Source: CAWCGU01 sp963838095 (lineage in GTDB: Bacteria; Actinomycetota; Thermoleophilia; Solirubrobacterales; 70-9). Taken from it: a DNA stretch of 64,000 nucleotides. Under the pieces are notes generated by a model. It searched no databases. It had not been told where the DNA came from and worked only from the letters and a program-made list of their open reading frames with translations. Below are positions 44,123 to 52,664 of this stretch, in pieces. The stretch lies in NCBI GenBank assembly GCA_963838095.1, contig CAWIPO010000008.1:434001-498000 (forward strand), given 5' to 3'. The translations under genes were made by a program, and so were the position numbers. Each line of letters starts with the position of its first letter. The first letter of the stretch is position 1.

Positions 44123-44494
44123 ATGTCCGCACAGCCCCCGGCACCGCCTCCCGCAGCCCCGCCTCCCGCAGCGCCCCCTCCCGCGGCCCCGCCGCCGGGT
44201 GCAGGTCAGGAGAGGCAGGGCGCGCCCGGGATGGCGATCGCCGGCTTCGTTGTCGGTTTGATCGGCCTCCTGAGCTCATGGGCCGGATACACGCTGATCC
44301 TGTGCCTCATCGGCCTCGTCCTCAGCGTGATCGGGATGCGGCAGGCGAACGAACGCGGCGCTCCGAAGGGGCTCGCGATCGCCGGCCTGGTCTGTTCGAT
44401 TATCGGATGCGTGATCGCGATCATCGTCATCATCGCCGTGATCATCCTCGCCGACGAGCTCGACGAGCTCACAACGACCACGTTCACCTTCTAG
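44123..44494 (+). CDS. DUF4190 membrane protein with Ala/Pro repeat head
   Basis: The 123-residue protein starts with four near-identical PPPAA units, made by tandem 15-base repeats at about 44145-44200. Two membrane hairpins follow (GMAIAGFVVGLIGLLSSWAG and LAIAGLVCSIIGCVIAIIVI). The tail is acidic then Thr-rich (ADELDELTTTTFTF). ATG 44123 follows CAAGGAGACC. It is clearly paralogous to the next gene, with the same RQANERxAPKGLAIAGLVC segment. Function unknown. Confidence 0.8.
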   Translation: MSAQPPAPPPAAPPPAAPPPAAPPPGAGQERQGAPGMAIAGFVVGLIGLLSSWAGYTLILCLIGLVLSVIGMRQANERGAPKGLAIAGLVCSIIGCVIAIIVIIAVIILADELDELTTTTFTF

Positions 44495-44512
44495 CCGTAG
44501 AGGAGAAAGCAA

Positions 44513-44902
44513 ATGTCCGCTCAGCCCCCAGCTCCGCCACCGCCGCCACCTCCGCCTCCCGCTGCGCCCCAGCCACCCCAGCCCCCCGTCCAACCGGGCG
44601 GGCAGAGTCAGGGCGCGCCGGGGATGGCGGTCGCCGGCTTCGTGGTCGGGCTCGTCGGCCTGCTGCTGTTCTGGATCCCCTACCTCGGTGCGGTGATCGC
44701 GCTTGTCGGGCTGGTGCTGGCGATCGTCGGCTTCCGCCAGGCGAACGAGCGCCAGGCGCCGAAGGGGCTCGCGATCGCCGGCCTGGTGTGCGCGATCATC
44801 GGCGTACTGCTCGGGCTGCTGTGGTCGATCGCTTTCACCGACGCGGTGGACGAGATCGACGAGGAGCTCGACTCGATCACGTTCACGACCACAACGTTCT
44901 GA
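44513..44902 (+). CDS. DUF4190 membrane protein, paralogue of previous
   Basis: The 129-residue protein has a Pro-rich head, the shared core GMAVAGFVVGLVGLLLFWIP and RQANERQAPKGLAIAGLVCA, and an acidic/Thr tail (DEIDEELDSITFTTTTF) like its neighbour. The match in core and tail shows a recent tandem duplication. ATG 44513 follows GTAGAGGAGAAAG. Same operon as the previous gene, with 18 bases between. Confidence 0.8.
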   Translation: MSAQPPAPPPPPPPPPAAPQPPQPPVQPGGQSQGAPGMAVAGFVVGLVGLLLFWIPYLGAVIALVGLVLAIVGFRQANERQAPKGLAIAGLVCAIIGVLLGLLWSIAFTDAVDEIDEELDSITFTTTTF

Positions 44903-44917
44903 TCGGGGAGAGCTGAG

Positions 44918-45325
44918 TTGAACGAGATCGAGCCGACCCGCGTGGCCGGCAGCCCGGTGCCCGGCTGGTACCAGGATCCGAGCGATCCCTCTTCCCAGCG
45001 CTACTGGGATGGGACCCAGTGGACCGAGAACCGGTCGCCGGCGGCGGCGGCCGCGGTCCCGGCCGCGGCTTCGCCGCCCACGAACGGGAAAGCGATCGCG
45101 TCGATGGTGCTGGGCATCCTCGTCCTCTGCGGAATCGGCTCAATTCTCGCGCTCGTGTTCGGCCACCAGGCGCGCAACGAGATCGACGCATCGGGCGGCT
45201 ACCAGGGCGGGCGCGGGATGGCCACCGCCGGGATCGTCCTCGGTTGGATCGGGATCGGTCTCGTGCTCCTTTACGTGGCTCTGTGGGCGCTGATCGGCGG
45301 CAGCTTCTTCATCGCGGCCGACTGA
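44918..45325 (+). CDS. DUF2510-DUF4190 membrane protein
   Basis: The N-terminal DUF2510 module (PGWYQDPSDPSSQRYWDGTQ, then WTENRSP) leads into a two-helix DUF4190 region (AIASMVLGILVLCGIGSILA, GMATAGIVLGWIGIGLVLLY). The order is the reverse of the 18876 gene, where DUF2510 is C-terminal. The first codon is TTG 44918 behind GGGGAGAG. 135 residues; function unknown. Confidence 0.8.
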   Translation: MNEIEPTRVAGSPVPGWYQDPSDPSSQRYWDGTQWTENRSPAAAAAVPAAASPPTNGKAIASMVLGILVLCGIGSILALVFGHQARNEIDASGGYQGGRGMATAGIVLGWIGIGLVLLYVALWALIGGSFFIAAD

Positions 45326-45344
45326 GGAGCACGGAGGCTCCGCA

Positions 45345-45758
45345 ATGAACGAGTCGGAAGACCCGACGCGGCCGCTGCTGCCGCCGCCGGGCTGGTACCA
45401 GGACCCCGAGAACTCCTACTCCCAGCGCTACTGGGACGGGGCGCACTGGACCGAGAACCGAGCCGCCGCCGCGGGGGTCGCGGCACCTCCGATGACGCCG
45501 AAGACAAGCGGCCTCGCGATCGCCTCGCTGGTCTGCGGTCTGGTCTGGGTGTACGGGGTCACCTCGATCCTGGCGATCATCTTCTCGGTGATCGCAAAGA
45601 AGAACATCCGCGAGTCCAATGGCTGGGTCACGGGCGGTGGGATGGCAACGGCGGGTCTGGTGCTCGGGATCGTCGGCGTGGTGGGCGCCGTGGTGGTCTG
45701 GATCGTGATCATCGTTGGCATCAGCGAGGGCGAGACCACCTACTACTACGAGTACTGA
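45345..45758 (+). CDS. DUF2510-DUF4190 membrane protein
   Basis: A paralogue of the previous gene: DUF2510 (PGWYQDPENSYSQRYWDGAH, then WTENRAA), then a helix pair (GLAIASLVCGLVWVYGVTSI, GMATAGLVLGIVGVVGAVVV), ending in an unusual EGETTYYYEY tail. ATG 45345 has a GGAGG site nine bases ahead. Last of the five-gene run; an 81-base gap with a new promoter follows. Confidence 0.8.
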   Translation: MNESEDPTRPLLPPPGWYQDPENSYSQRYWDGAHWTENRAAAAGVAAPPMTPKTSGLAIASLVCGLVWVYGVTSILAIIFSVIAKKNIRESNGWVTGGGMATAGLVLGIVGVVGAVVVWIVIIVGISEGETTYYYEY

Positions 45759-45825
45759 GCGCCGCTGCCCCCTCGACGCTCGTAGGCGCGGCGGTCGCTG
45801 AACCTGAGGCTTCCGCGCCGCTCCG

Positions 45826-45831
45826 TATCCT
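45826..45831 (+). promoter_or_regulatory. -10 box (TATCCT) for aminotransferase-serA operon
   Basis: TANNNT eight bases before ATG 45840. Confidence 0.5.
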
Positions 45832-45839
45832 GCGCAGAG

Positions 45840-47042
45840 ATGAGCGACCGCACCGACATCTTCGCCAAGCAGTACCTGATGACCGCAGGCCCGACGCCGC
45901 TGCCGCCCGCGGTCAGCCAGGTGATGGCCGAGCCGATCCTCTACCACCGAGCGCCCGCCTTCATCGAGGTCTATGAGCGCGTCCTCGCCAACCTGCGCGA
46001 GGTCTTCCAGACGGCCAACGACGTTCTCTGCTTCGCCGCCTCGGGCACGGGCGCGATGGAATCGGCGGTCGCCAACCTGGTCGCGCCTGGCGAGCCGGCG
46101 CTGGTCGCGTCGTGCGGGAAGTTCGGTCAGCGCTGGGCCGAGTTGTGCGAGGCCTACGACGCCGAGGTCACGCACGTCGAGGTCGAATGGGGTGAGAGGG
46201 TTGAACCTTCGCGGCTCGACGAGGAGCTCTCGAAGCTCGATCCGGCGCCACGCGCCGTCTACGTCACGCAGTCGGAGACTTCGACCGGCGTGCTCAATGA
46301 CATCGAGGGCCTGAACGAGGTCGCGACCGCGCGCGGCTCGCTGCTGTGCGTCGACGCGGTCTCGGGGCTCGGCGCGATCGACCTGCCTCAGGACCGCTGG
46401 GGGGTCGACGTCGTCGTCTCCGGCTCGCAGAAGTCGCTGATGACCCCCCCGGGGCTCGGGTTCGCCTCGGTTTCAGAGCGCGCGCTCGCGCTCGCCGCAG
46501 AGCGGCCCGGGCGTTGCTACTACTTCGATTGGGGCCGGACGGCGAAGGGGCAGCGAGCGCAGCCGCCGAATTCGGCCTTCACCCCGGCGGTCACCCTCTT
46601 CCGGGCCCAGGACGTCGCTCTCGATTTGATCCTCACAGAGGGCTTGGAGCGGGTGTTCGCGCGCCATGCGCTGCTCGCGCGTGCGGCGAGGGCGGGCGTC
46701 GAAGCGCTCGGCCTGGAGCGCTTCGGCCCCGACGACGAGAACGCAAATGCGGTCACCGCCGCGGCGCTTCCGGAGTCGATCGACGGCGCCGCCGTGCCGA
46801 AGCTGATGCGCGATCACTACGGCGTCACCGTTGCCGGCGGCCAGGGCCACCTGAAGGGGAAGATCGTTCGGATCGCGCACTGCGGCTACTACGGCGCCTT
46901 CGACATCGTCGTCGCCCTCACGGCACTGGAGATGTCGCTTCGCGACCTCGGCCACGAGGCCGAGCCGGGGGCCGGCGCTGCCGCGGCACAGCAGGTCTTC
47001 GCCGACGCAGGGGTCGCTCCGGAGCCCGTCGGTTCCGGGTGA
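45840..47042 (+). CDS. Class V aminotransferase, likely phosphoserine aminotransferase role
   Basis: This PLP enzyme belongs to the alanine-glyoxylate/serine-pyruvate branch. Its start is YLMTAGPTPLPPAVSQVMAE, the cofactor loop FAASGTGAMESAVANLV, and the PLP Lys lies in VVVSGSQKSLMTPPGLGF. The C-terminus includes GGQGHLKGKIVRIAHCGYYG. It is not a SerC-type sequence, but serA starts 13 bases downstream, as in organisms where this branch does the phosphoserine step. The functional call is therefore from context. 400 residues; ATG 45840. Alternative: a true serine/glyoxylate or aspartate aminotransferase. Confidence 0.85.
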   Translation: MSDRTDIFAKQYLMTAGPTPLPPAVSQVMAEPILYHRAPAFIEVYERVLANLREVFQTANDVLCFAASGTGAMESAVANLVAPGEPALVASCGKFGQRWAELCEAYDAEVTHVEVEWGERVEPSRLDEELSKLDPAPRAVYVTQSETSTGVLNDIEGLNEVATARGSLLCVDAVSGLGAIDLPQDRWGVDVVVSGSQKSLMTPPGLGFASVSERALALAAERPGRCYYFDWGRTAKGQRAQPPNSAFTPAVTLFRAQDVALDLILTEGLERVFARHALLARAARAGVEALGLERFGPDDENANAVTAAALPESIDGAAVPKLMRDHYGVTVAGGQGHLKGKIVRIAHCGYYGAFDIVVALTALEMSLRDLGHEAEPGAGAAAAQQVFADAGVAPEPVGSG

Positions 47043-47055
47043 AGAGGGTCCATCG

Positions 47056-48642
47056 ATGAAGCCGAAGGTGCTCGTCAAGGAGAAGATCGCCGACGCCGGC
47101 GTCGAGCTGCTGCGCGAGGACTTCGATGTCGAGGTCGGAATCGAGATGTCCGATCAGGAGCTGTCGGAGCGGATCGGCGAGTTCGACGCGATCGTCGTCC
47201 GCTCGGCTACGAAGCTGACCGCGGAGCTGATCGAGCGAGCGGAACGGTTGCGGGCTATCGGGCGCGCCGGCTCGGGCGTCGACAACGTCGACGTCGCGGC
47301 GGCGACCAAGCGCGGGATCGTGGTCGCGAACGCGCCCGAGGCAAACTCGATCGCCGCCGCCGAGCACACCCTGGCGCTGGTGCTGGCGCTGTTTCGAAAC
47401 GTGCCCCAGGCGCACGCGTCGCTGGTCGACGGCCGCTGGGAGCGCTCGCGGTTCGGCGGCCACGAGCTGTACGGCAAGACGCTCGGCGTGATCGGCTTCG
47501 GGCGGATCGGGCAGCTGGTCGCCCGCCGCGCGCAGGCCTTCGACATGTCGGTGATCGCCCACGACAAGTTCGTCGCCCCGGAGCGATTCCGGGAGCTGGG
47601 AATCGAGGGGGTGGACGACACCGAGCTCTACGCCCGCGCCGACCTGATCACGGTTCATCTGCCGAAGACCGCTGAGACCGTGAACCTGATCGACGCCGAG
47701 GCGATCTCGAAGATGCGCGACGGGGTCCGGATCGTCAACTGCGCCCGCGGCGAGCTGATCGACCTCGATGCGTTGATCGAGGGCCTGGAGTCGGGAAAGG
47801 TCGCCGGCGCCGCGCTGGACGTCTTCCCCGAGGAGCCGATGACCGAGCATCCGCTCTTCGAGCGCGAAAACGTCGTCCTCACCCCGCATCTCGGCGCCTC
47901 GACCGCCGAGGCGCAGGACCGCGCCGGTGTGGTCACGGCCGAACAGGTGCGCGCGGCTCTCAACGGCGGCGTCGTCACCAACGCGGTCAACATCCCCGCG
48001 GTTCGCCCGGAGACGATGGAGGTGCTGGCGCCGTTCGTCGGCCTGTGCGAGAAGCTCGGCCGGTTGGTAACGGGACTGGCGGGGGGCATCAGCGGCAGGG
48101 TCGACGTCGAGTTTCACGGCCGCATCGCCGAGCACGACACGCGCCTGCTCGGTCTCTCCGTGCTGGTGGGCGCGCTCTCAGGCCATACCGAGGAGCCGGT
48201 GAACCTCGTCAACGCCGGGGCGATGGCCGACGAACGCGGCCTCGAGCTCGCCGAGATCAAGGAGACCGCCTCCGAGGACTTCACCGAGCTCGTCGTCGTC
48301 CGCGTCGCGGGTGGCAACGGTGACCCGATCGAGGTTGCCGGCACCGGCGTCGGCCCGAAAAACGTCCCGTACCTCGTCCGCGTCTGGGGCCAGAGCATCT
48401 ACCTCCCGTTCGCCGAGCACCTCGTAATCTTCCGCTACACCGACCAGCCGGGAATGATCGGGCGCGTCGGCACCGCCTTCGGCGAGCACGGCGTCAACAT
48501 CGGCTCCGCGGCCGTCGGCGCCGAGGCGCGTCCCGACGAGGCGGTGATGGCATTGACCACGGACGCCGCCGTGCCGAGCGAGGTGGTCGAGGAGATCGCT
48601 CGCTCCGGCGGTTTCTTCGAGGGTCGAGCGGTAGACCTCTAG
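47056..48642 (+). CDS. serA: D-3-phosphoglycerate dehydrogenase
   Basis: SerA oxidises 3-phosphoglycerate in the first step of serine synthesis. This is the long form (528 residues): catalytic and NAD domains (GRAGSGVDNVDVAAATKRGI; GKTLGVIGFGRIGQLVARRA; NCARGELIDLDALIEGLESG; ENVVLTPHLGASTAEAQDRA with the active-site His), then the intervening ASB domain and a C-terminal ACT domain (YTDQPGMIGRVGTAFGEHGV). The ACT and ASB domains allow serine feedback in related enzymes. ATG 47056 closely follows the aminotransferase. Confidence 0.95.
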   Translation: MKPKVLVKEKIADAGVELLREDFDVEVGIEMSDQELSERIGEFDAIVVRSATKLTAELIERAERLRAIGRAGSGVDNVDVAAATKRGIVVANAPEANSIAAAEHTLALVLALFRNVPQAHASLVDGRWERSRFGGHELYGKTLGVIGFGRIGQLVARRAQAFDMSVIAHDKFVAPERFRELGIEGVDDTELYARADLITVHLPKTAETVNLIDAEAISKMRDGVRIVNCARGELIDLDALIEGLESGKVAGAALDVFPEEPMTEHPLFERENVVLTPHLGASTAEAQDRAGVVTAEQVRAALNGGVVTNAVNIPAVRPETMEVLAPFVGLCEKLGRLVTGLAGGISGRVDVEFHGRIAEHDTRLLGLSVLVGALSGHTEEPVNLVNAGAMADERGLELAEIKETASEDFTELVVVRVAGGNGDPIEVAGTGVGPKNVPYLVRVWGQSIYLPFAEHLVIFRYTDQPGMIGRVGTAFGEHGVNIGSAAVGAEARPDEAVMALTTDAAVPSEVVEEIARSGGFFEGRAVDL

Positions 48643-48673
48643 GAGCCGATCCCTCCGGAGCGTCCGCGGTCAG

Positions 48674-48679
48674 TAGGGT
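48674..48679 (+). promoter_or_regulatory. -10 box (TAGGGT) for quinone oxidoreductase gene
   Basis: TANNNT eight bases before ATG 48688. Confidence 0.45.
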
Positions 48680-48687
48680 CCGCGCCG

Positions 48688-49719
48688 ATGCGAGCTGTAG
48701 TCATTACCCGCCACGGGCCGCCCGAGGTGCTGCGCGTGGAGGAGCGTCCCGATCCGCCGGTGGGTCCCGGCGAGGTCCGAGTCGCGGTGATGGCGACCGG
48801 AATCAACTTCGCCGACACGATGGCGCGGGCGGGCACGTATCCCGACGCCCCCCCGACGCCGTGCGTGGTCGGGTACGAGGTCGCGGGTGAGGTCGAGTCG
48901 GTCGGCGAGGGCGTTGAGGACTTCGAGCTCGGCGAGCGGGTGCTGGCGGGAACCAAGTTCGGTGGCCACGCCGAGCTGGTGACGGTGAACGCCGCCCAGG
49001 TGCGACGGCTTCCCAAGGAGCTCAGCTTCGAGCAGGGCGCCGCGATCCCGGTCAACTACGCGACCGCCTACGCCGCGCTCGTGGTGATGGGCGGGCTGCG
49101 CGAGGGCGATCGGGCGTTGATCCACGCGGCCGCGGGCGGGGTCGGCATCTCGGCCACCCAGATCGCCCGCAACATCGGCGCTGAGATATTCGGCACGGCG
49201 TCTGCGTCGAAGCACGACGCGATCCGCGAGCAAGGGGTGGACCACGCGATCGACTACCGCAGCGCCGACTTCGAGCAGGAGGTGATGCGGATCACGAACG
49301 GGGAGGGCATCGATGTCGTCATCGACGCGATCGGCCCGTCGAGCTTCCGCAAGAGCTACCGCGTTCTTCGCAGCGGCGGGCGGCTGATCATGTACGGCGG
49401 CTCAGAGATCTCCACCGGGGAGAGCCGGGATTTGAAGGCCGTCGCCAAGGCGTTGGTGCAGATGCCGCGGGCGACGATGCCGTGGTGGAAGAGCCTCGCG
49501 ATCATGAACGAGAACAAGGGCGTTTTCGGGCTCAACATGCTCAGCTGGTGGGACAGGGAGGGCAACATCGACCGCGTCCTCGATCCCCTGATCCCGGACT
49601 TCGAGGCGGGGAAGCTGAAGCCGGTCGTCGCCGAGGCGTTCCCCTTCGATCGCGCCGCCGAAGCGCACCGCTACATCGCGGAGCGCAGGAACATCGGCAA
49701 AGTCGTGCTCGTCCCGTAG
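48688..49719 (+). CDS. Medium-chain NADPH:quinone oxidoreductase-like protein
   Basis: The 343-residue MDR-superfamily protein has the GroES-like N-terminus (GPPEVLRVEERPDPPVGPGE; GINFADTMARAGTYPDAPPT) and a Rossmann domain with ALIHAAAGGVGISATQIARN. No zinc-binding Cys/His set is visible, placing it with zinc-free quinone reductases and enoyl reductases. The last quarter contains MPWWKSLAIMNENKGVFGLN, then LLSWWD-like text typical of synaptic vesicle VAT-1 type members. Physiological substrate unknown. ATG 48688. Its stop is three bases from that of the convergent secreted protein. Confidence 0.85.
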   Translation: MRAVVITRHGPPEVLRVEERPDPPVGPGEVRVAVMATGINFADTMARAGTYPDAPPTPCVVGYEVAGEVESVGEGVEDFELGERVLAGTKFGGHAELVTVNAAQVRRLPKELSFEQGAAIPVNYATAYAALVVMGGLREGDRALIHAAAGGVGISATQIARNIGAEIFGTASASKHDAIREQGVDHAIDYRSADFEQEVMRITNGEGIDVVIDAIGPSSFRKSYRVLRSGGRLIMYGGSEISTGESRDLKAVAKALVQMPRATMPWWKSLAIMNENKGVFGLNMLSWWDREGNIDRVLDPLIPDFEAGKLKPVVAEAFPFDRAAEAHRYIAERRNIGKVVLVP

Positions 49720-49722
49720 GCG

Positions 49723-50088
49723 CTACGGCACCTTCGCGCTGTCGTTCAGCTCCTTGCAGCGGCGTCGACCGTTGCCCTTTGGCTTGACGACGACGAAGAC
49801 TCGATCGCCCGAGGGCGGTGAGATCCCCTCGAACGAATACTTGCCGTCTGAATCGGTTTCGGTCTCGCCGATCAGGAACGGGGGATCGGAGTCGTGGTAG
49901 ATCGAGACCTTGCGGCCCTTTCTGCACCGCGACTTGTTGCTCGAGACCTTGCCCGAGTACTTCGCGGCTCCCGCGGTGGTCGGCGTCACCTTGACCGTCA
50001 CCGACCCGGTGGTTCTTCCGAGCCCGGGCGCGACGAGCAGCAACCCGAGGCACGCGGCCAGCGCAAATGCGATCGACAGACGTCTCAT
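49723..50088 (-). CDS. Small secreted beta-rich protein
   Basis: A signal peptide (MRRLSIAFALAACLGLLLVA, cleavage near GLGRT) leads to ~95 residues with a beta-sandwich look similar to carboxypeptidase-regulatory or transthyretin-like domains: VTVKVTPTTAGAAKYSGKVS, GETETDSDGKYSFEGISPP, VFVVVKPKGNGRRRC. Two Cys (RCRKGRK, RRRCKEL) could form a disulfide. ATG 50088 follows GGGGAGG. I cannot assign a function; such folds bind ligands or decorate the cell surface. Confidence 0.72.
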   Translation of the reverse strand: MRRLSIAFALAACLGLLLVAPGLGRTTGSVTVKVTPTTAGAAKYSGKVSSNKSRCRKGRKVSIYHDSDPPFLIGETETDSDGKYSFEGISPPSGDRVFVVVKPKGNGRRRCKELNDSAKVP

Positions 50089-50178
50089 CAAAACCTCCCC
50101 TGCCTTTTGCTCACCCTGCGTCCAGCCTAGCCCCTTGCGAGGCCAAACTCAAGCTTTCGGAGCGGCCCGGGCGTAGCG

Positions 50179-50184
50179 TAGATT
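50179..50184 (+). promoter_or_regulatory. -10 box (TAGATT) for transporter gene
   Basis: TANNNT six bases before GTG 50191. Confidence 0.5.
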
Positions 50185-50190
50185 CCGCCG

Positions 50191-51048
50191 GTGGCCGTCC
50201 CGCTGGCACTCGCTGCCGCACTGCTGTTCGCGCTCGGCACGGTGCTGCAGCAGCGGGCGGCGATGCGCGAGCCCGAGGGCGACGATGCCGGCTCCTCGGC
50301 CGGCCTGCTTCTGAGGCTGGCGCGAAAGCCAGTGTGGCTCGCGGGGATCGCGGCAGATGCGCTCGGCTTCGTCGCTCAGGCCGCCGCGCTCGGGGTGGGG
50401 CGGCTGGTGGTCGTGCAGCCGATCTTGGCGACCAGCGTCGTCTTTTCGCTGCCGCTTGGGAAGCGGCTGACGGGTCAGCGGGTGGGGAGGCGGGAGGTTC
50501 TGGCCGCTGTCGCTGTGACCGGCGGCCTGGCGGCGTTCCTGATCGTCAGCAACCCATCGGGTGGACGCTCGGACGCGCCGCTGGCAGAGTGGCTCGTCGC
50601 GGGCGGGGTGTGCGCCGGGCTGAGCGCCGTCCTGGTCGTGGCCGCCCGGGGCCGCTCACCCGCGCTCCGCGCAACTCTGCTGGGTACGGCAACGGGAATC
50701 CTCTTCGGCCTCAGCGCCGCCCTCACCAAGGCGGTGGTGGACCAGCTCGACGAGGGGATCGTCGAGGTGCTGGAGAACTGGCATCTCTACGCGCTGGTGG
50801 TCGTCGGCTACGCGAGCATGACCCTGAGCCAGTTGTCGCTCCAGACCGGCGTCCTGCCGCCGGCGATGGCGACGAGCATGATCTTCGACCCGCTGGCGAG
50901 CGTCGTTTTGGGGGTGGCCCTGCTTCAGGAGGATCTGCATGAGACGAAGCTCGGCGCGCTGGCGTCGCTGGTCGGACTGGCGCTGATGGCCGCGGGGCTC
51001 GTGGCGCTGGCGAAGAGCCAGGCACCGACCGAGAGCTCGAAATGTTGA
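50191..51048 (+). CDS. DMT-superfamily (EamA-like) transporter
   Basis: The 285-residue protein has about nine or ten hydrophobic helices in two half-repeats: it starts VAVPLALAAALLFALGTVLQ, then VVQPILATSVVFSLPLGKRL, LLGTATGILFGLSAALTKAV and TSMIFDPLASVVLGVALLQE. The shared pattern in the two halves (a PI/DP-type bend before VV(F/L)) fits the drug/metabolite family. Substrate unknown. GTG 50191 is supported by a -10 box. Confidence 0.78.
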   Translation: MAVPLALAAALLFALGTVLQQRAAMREPEGDDAGSSAGLLLRLARKPVWLAGIAADALGFVAQAAALGVGRLVVVQPILATSVVFSLPLGKRLTGQRVGRREVLAAVAVTGGLAAFLIVSNPSGGRSDAPLAEWLVAGGVCAGLSAVLVVAARGRSPALRATLLGTATGILFGLSAALTKAVVDQLDEGIVEVLENWHLYALVVVGYASMTLSQLSLQTGVLPPAMATSMIFDPLASVVLGVALLQEDLHETKLGALASLVGLALMAAGLVALAKSQAPTESSKC

Positions 51049-51106
51049 GAGGTACGAAATGCATGCATGTCATGCAAATCGTTCGTCTCGTCAAATCAGC
51101 CGCGCC

Positions 51107-52600
51107 TCACGCCTCCTCCGGTGCTTCGTCCTGCGGCGCGGCCTCGCGCTCCGCCAGCCGCGCCTCGCTGCGCGCCTTCGCGTAGCCGAAGAAGATCATC
51201 AGCCCCACCGCGAGCCAGATCGCCAGGCGGATCCATGTGTCGATCGGGAGCGTGATCATCAGCGCGAGCGCGGTGAGGATTCCGATCGTCGCGATGACGT
51301 GCAGGTACGGGACTCGGAACGGGCGCTCGATGTCCGGGCGCTGGCGGCGCAGGACCATGACGCCGGTGCAGACGAGCAGGAAGGCGAGCAGGGTGCCGAT
51401 CGAAACGAGCTCGGCGAGGGTGTCGAGGGGGACGAGCCCGGCGATCACCGCGCCGACGACGCCGCAGACCACGGTCGCGAAGACGGGAGTGCGCGAGCCG
51501 GCGGATACCCGGGCGAAGGCCGGCGGCAGCATTCCGTCCTCCGACATCCGCATGAAGATGCGCGTCTGGCCGTAAAAGGTCACCAGCACGGTTCCCGCGA
51601 GGCCAACCACGGCGCCGATGTTCACCGCGGCCTTCAGCCAGTCGAGGCTCGAGCCCGCCGCTCCAATCGCCTCCGAGATCGGGTCCGCGACGTTCAGCTT
51701 TTCGTACGGGACCATGCCGGTGAGCACCAGCGCAACGGCGATGTACAGCACCGTCGAGATCGCCACCGTCGCCATCAGGCCGATCGGGATCGTTCGCTGC
51801 GGGTTGCGGCTCTCCGCCGCTGCGGTGGAAACGGCGTCGAAGCCGACGTATGTGAAGAAGACGAGGCCGCCGGCGCTGAGGATGCCGAGGATTCCGCCCT
51901 CAGCACCGTGCTCCCCCGAAGAGGGGATGAACGGCTCCCAGCCGTCGCTCGAGACGTAGGTCGCGCCGACGACGACGAAGAGGACCAGCACCGCGAGCTT
52001 GATCACGACCATGAAGTTGTTCGCCGTCGCCGATTGACGCATCCCAACGATCAGCAGCGTGATCGCCAGTCCCACGATCACGATCGCGGGCAGGTTGAGC
52101 ACCCCGGAGTCGTCGCCGAACGGAGGCGCGGTGATCGAGTTCGACAGCTCGACACCGATGCTGTCGAGCAGGCTGACCGCGTAGCCGGCCCAGCTCACGG
52201 CCACAGTCGAAGCCGCGAGCAGGTATTCGAGCAGCAGGTCCCAGCCGATGAACCAGGCGGGGAAGAGCCCGAAGATCGCGTAGGCGTAGGAGTACGTTGA
52301 GCCCGGAGCGGGGATCATCGCCGCAAGCTCCGCGTAACACAGCGCCATCGCGGCGGCTGCGATCCCGGCGAGCAGGAACGTGAACACCACGGACGGGCCC
52401 GCGAACTCCGCCGCCGCCGTGCCAGTGGTGGCGAAGATCCCGGCGCCGACGACACTGGCGATTCCGAGCGCGGTGAGGCTCAGAGGGCCGAGCGCATTCG
52501 AGTCCAATCGCCCCCGGTCGGTCTTCGCCTGGGAGATGACCGCGTCGAGTCTCTGAGCGTCCGCCACGGCGGCATCTTTCCAGGCTCTTAGGATGCGCAA
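51107..52600 (-). CDS. APC-family amino acid permease
   Basis: The 497-residue protein has about twelve helices. The first carries the APC signature GIASVVGAGIFATTGTAAAE, and helix 3 has YAELAAMIPAPGSTYSYAYA. Other blocks: FFTYVGFDAVSTAAAESRNP with QRTIPIGLM (family consensus), and RMSEDGMLPPAFARVSAGSR. The cationic amino acid transporter subgroup is likely from these parts. The ~35-residue N-terminal tail is cytoplasmic. Start is TTG 52600 or GTG 52564. It diverges from lysS with 59 bases between, so joint regulation by lysine or basic amino acids is possible but unproven. Confidence 0.85.
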   Translation of the reverse strand: MRILRAWKDAAVADAQRLDAVISQAKTDRGRLDSNALGPLSLTALGIASVVGAGIFATTGTAAAEFAGPSVVFTFLLAGIAAAAMALCYAELAAMIPAPGSTYSYAYAIFGLFPAWFIGWDLLLEYLLAASTVAVSWAGYAVSLLDSIGVELSNSITAPPFGDDSGVLNLPAIVIVGLAITLLIVGMRQSATANNFMVVIKLAVLVLFVVVGATYVSSDGWEPFIPSSGEHGAEGGILGILSAGGLVFFTYVGFDAVSTAAAESRNPQRTIPIGLMATVAISTVLYIAVALVLTGMVPYEKLNVADPISEAIGAAGSSLDWLKAAVNIGAVVGLAGTVLVTFYGQTRIFMRMSEDGMLPPAFARVSAGSRTPVFATVVCGVVGAVIAGLVPLDTLAELVSIGTLLAFLLVCTGVMVLRRQRPDIERPFRVPYLHVIATIGILTALALMITLPIDTWIRLAIWLAVGLMIFFGYAKARSEARLAEREAAPQDEAPEEA

Positions 52601-52645
52601 ATGACCATCGCCGAATCCTCCGCTTCGCGTCCGGTTCGGCTCAAT

Positions 52646-52664
52646 CTCATCTGCATGAGATGAG
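52646..52664 (+). promoter_or_regulatory. Perfect 7-base dyad covering the lysS start codon
   Basis: CTCATCT and AGATGAG flank GCATG; ATG 52660 lies in the second arm. It could be an operator in the shared region with the permease, or a hairpin limiting lysS initiation. No SD is visible. Confidence 0.4.
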
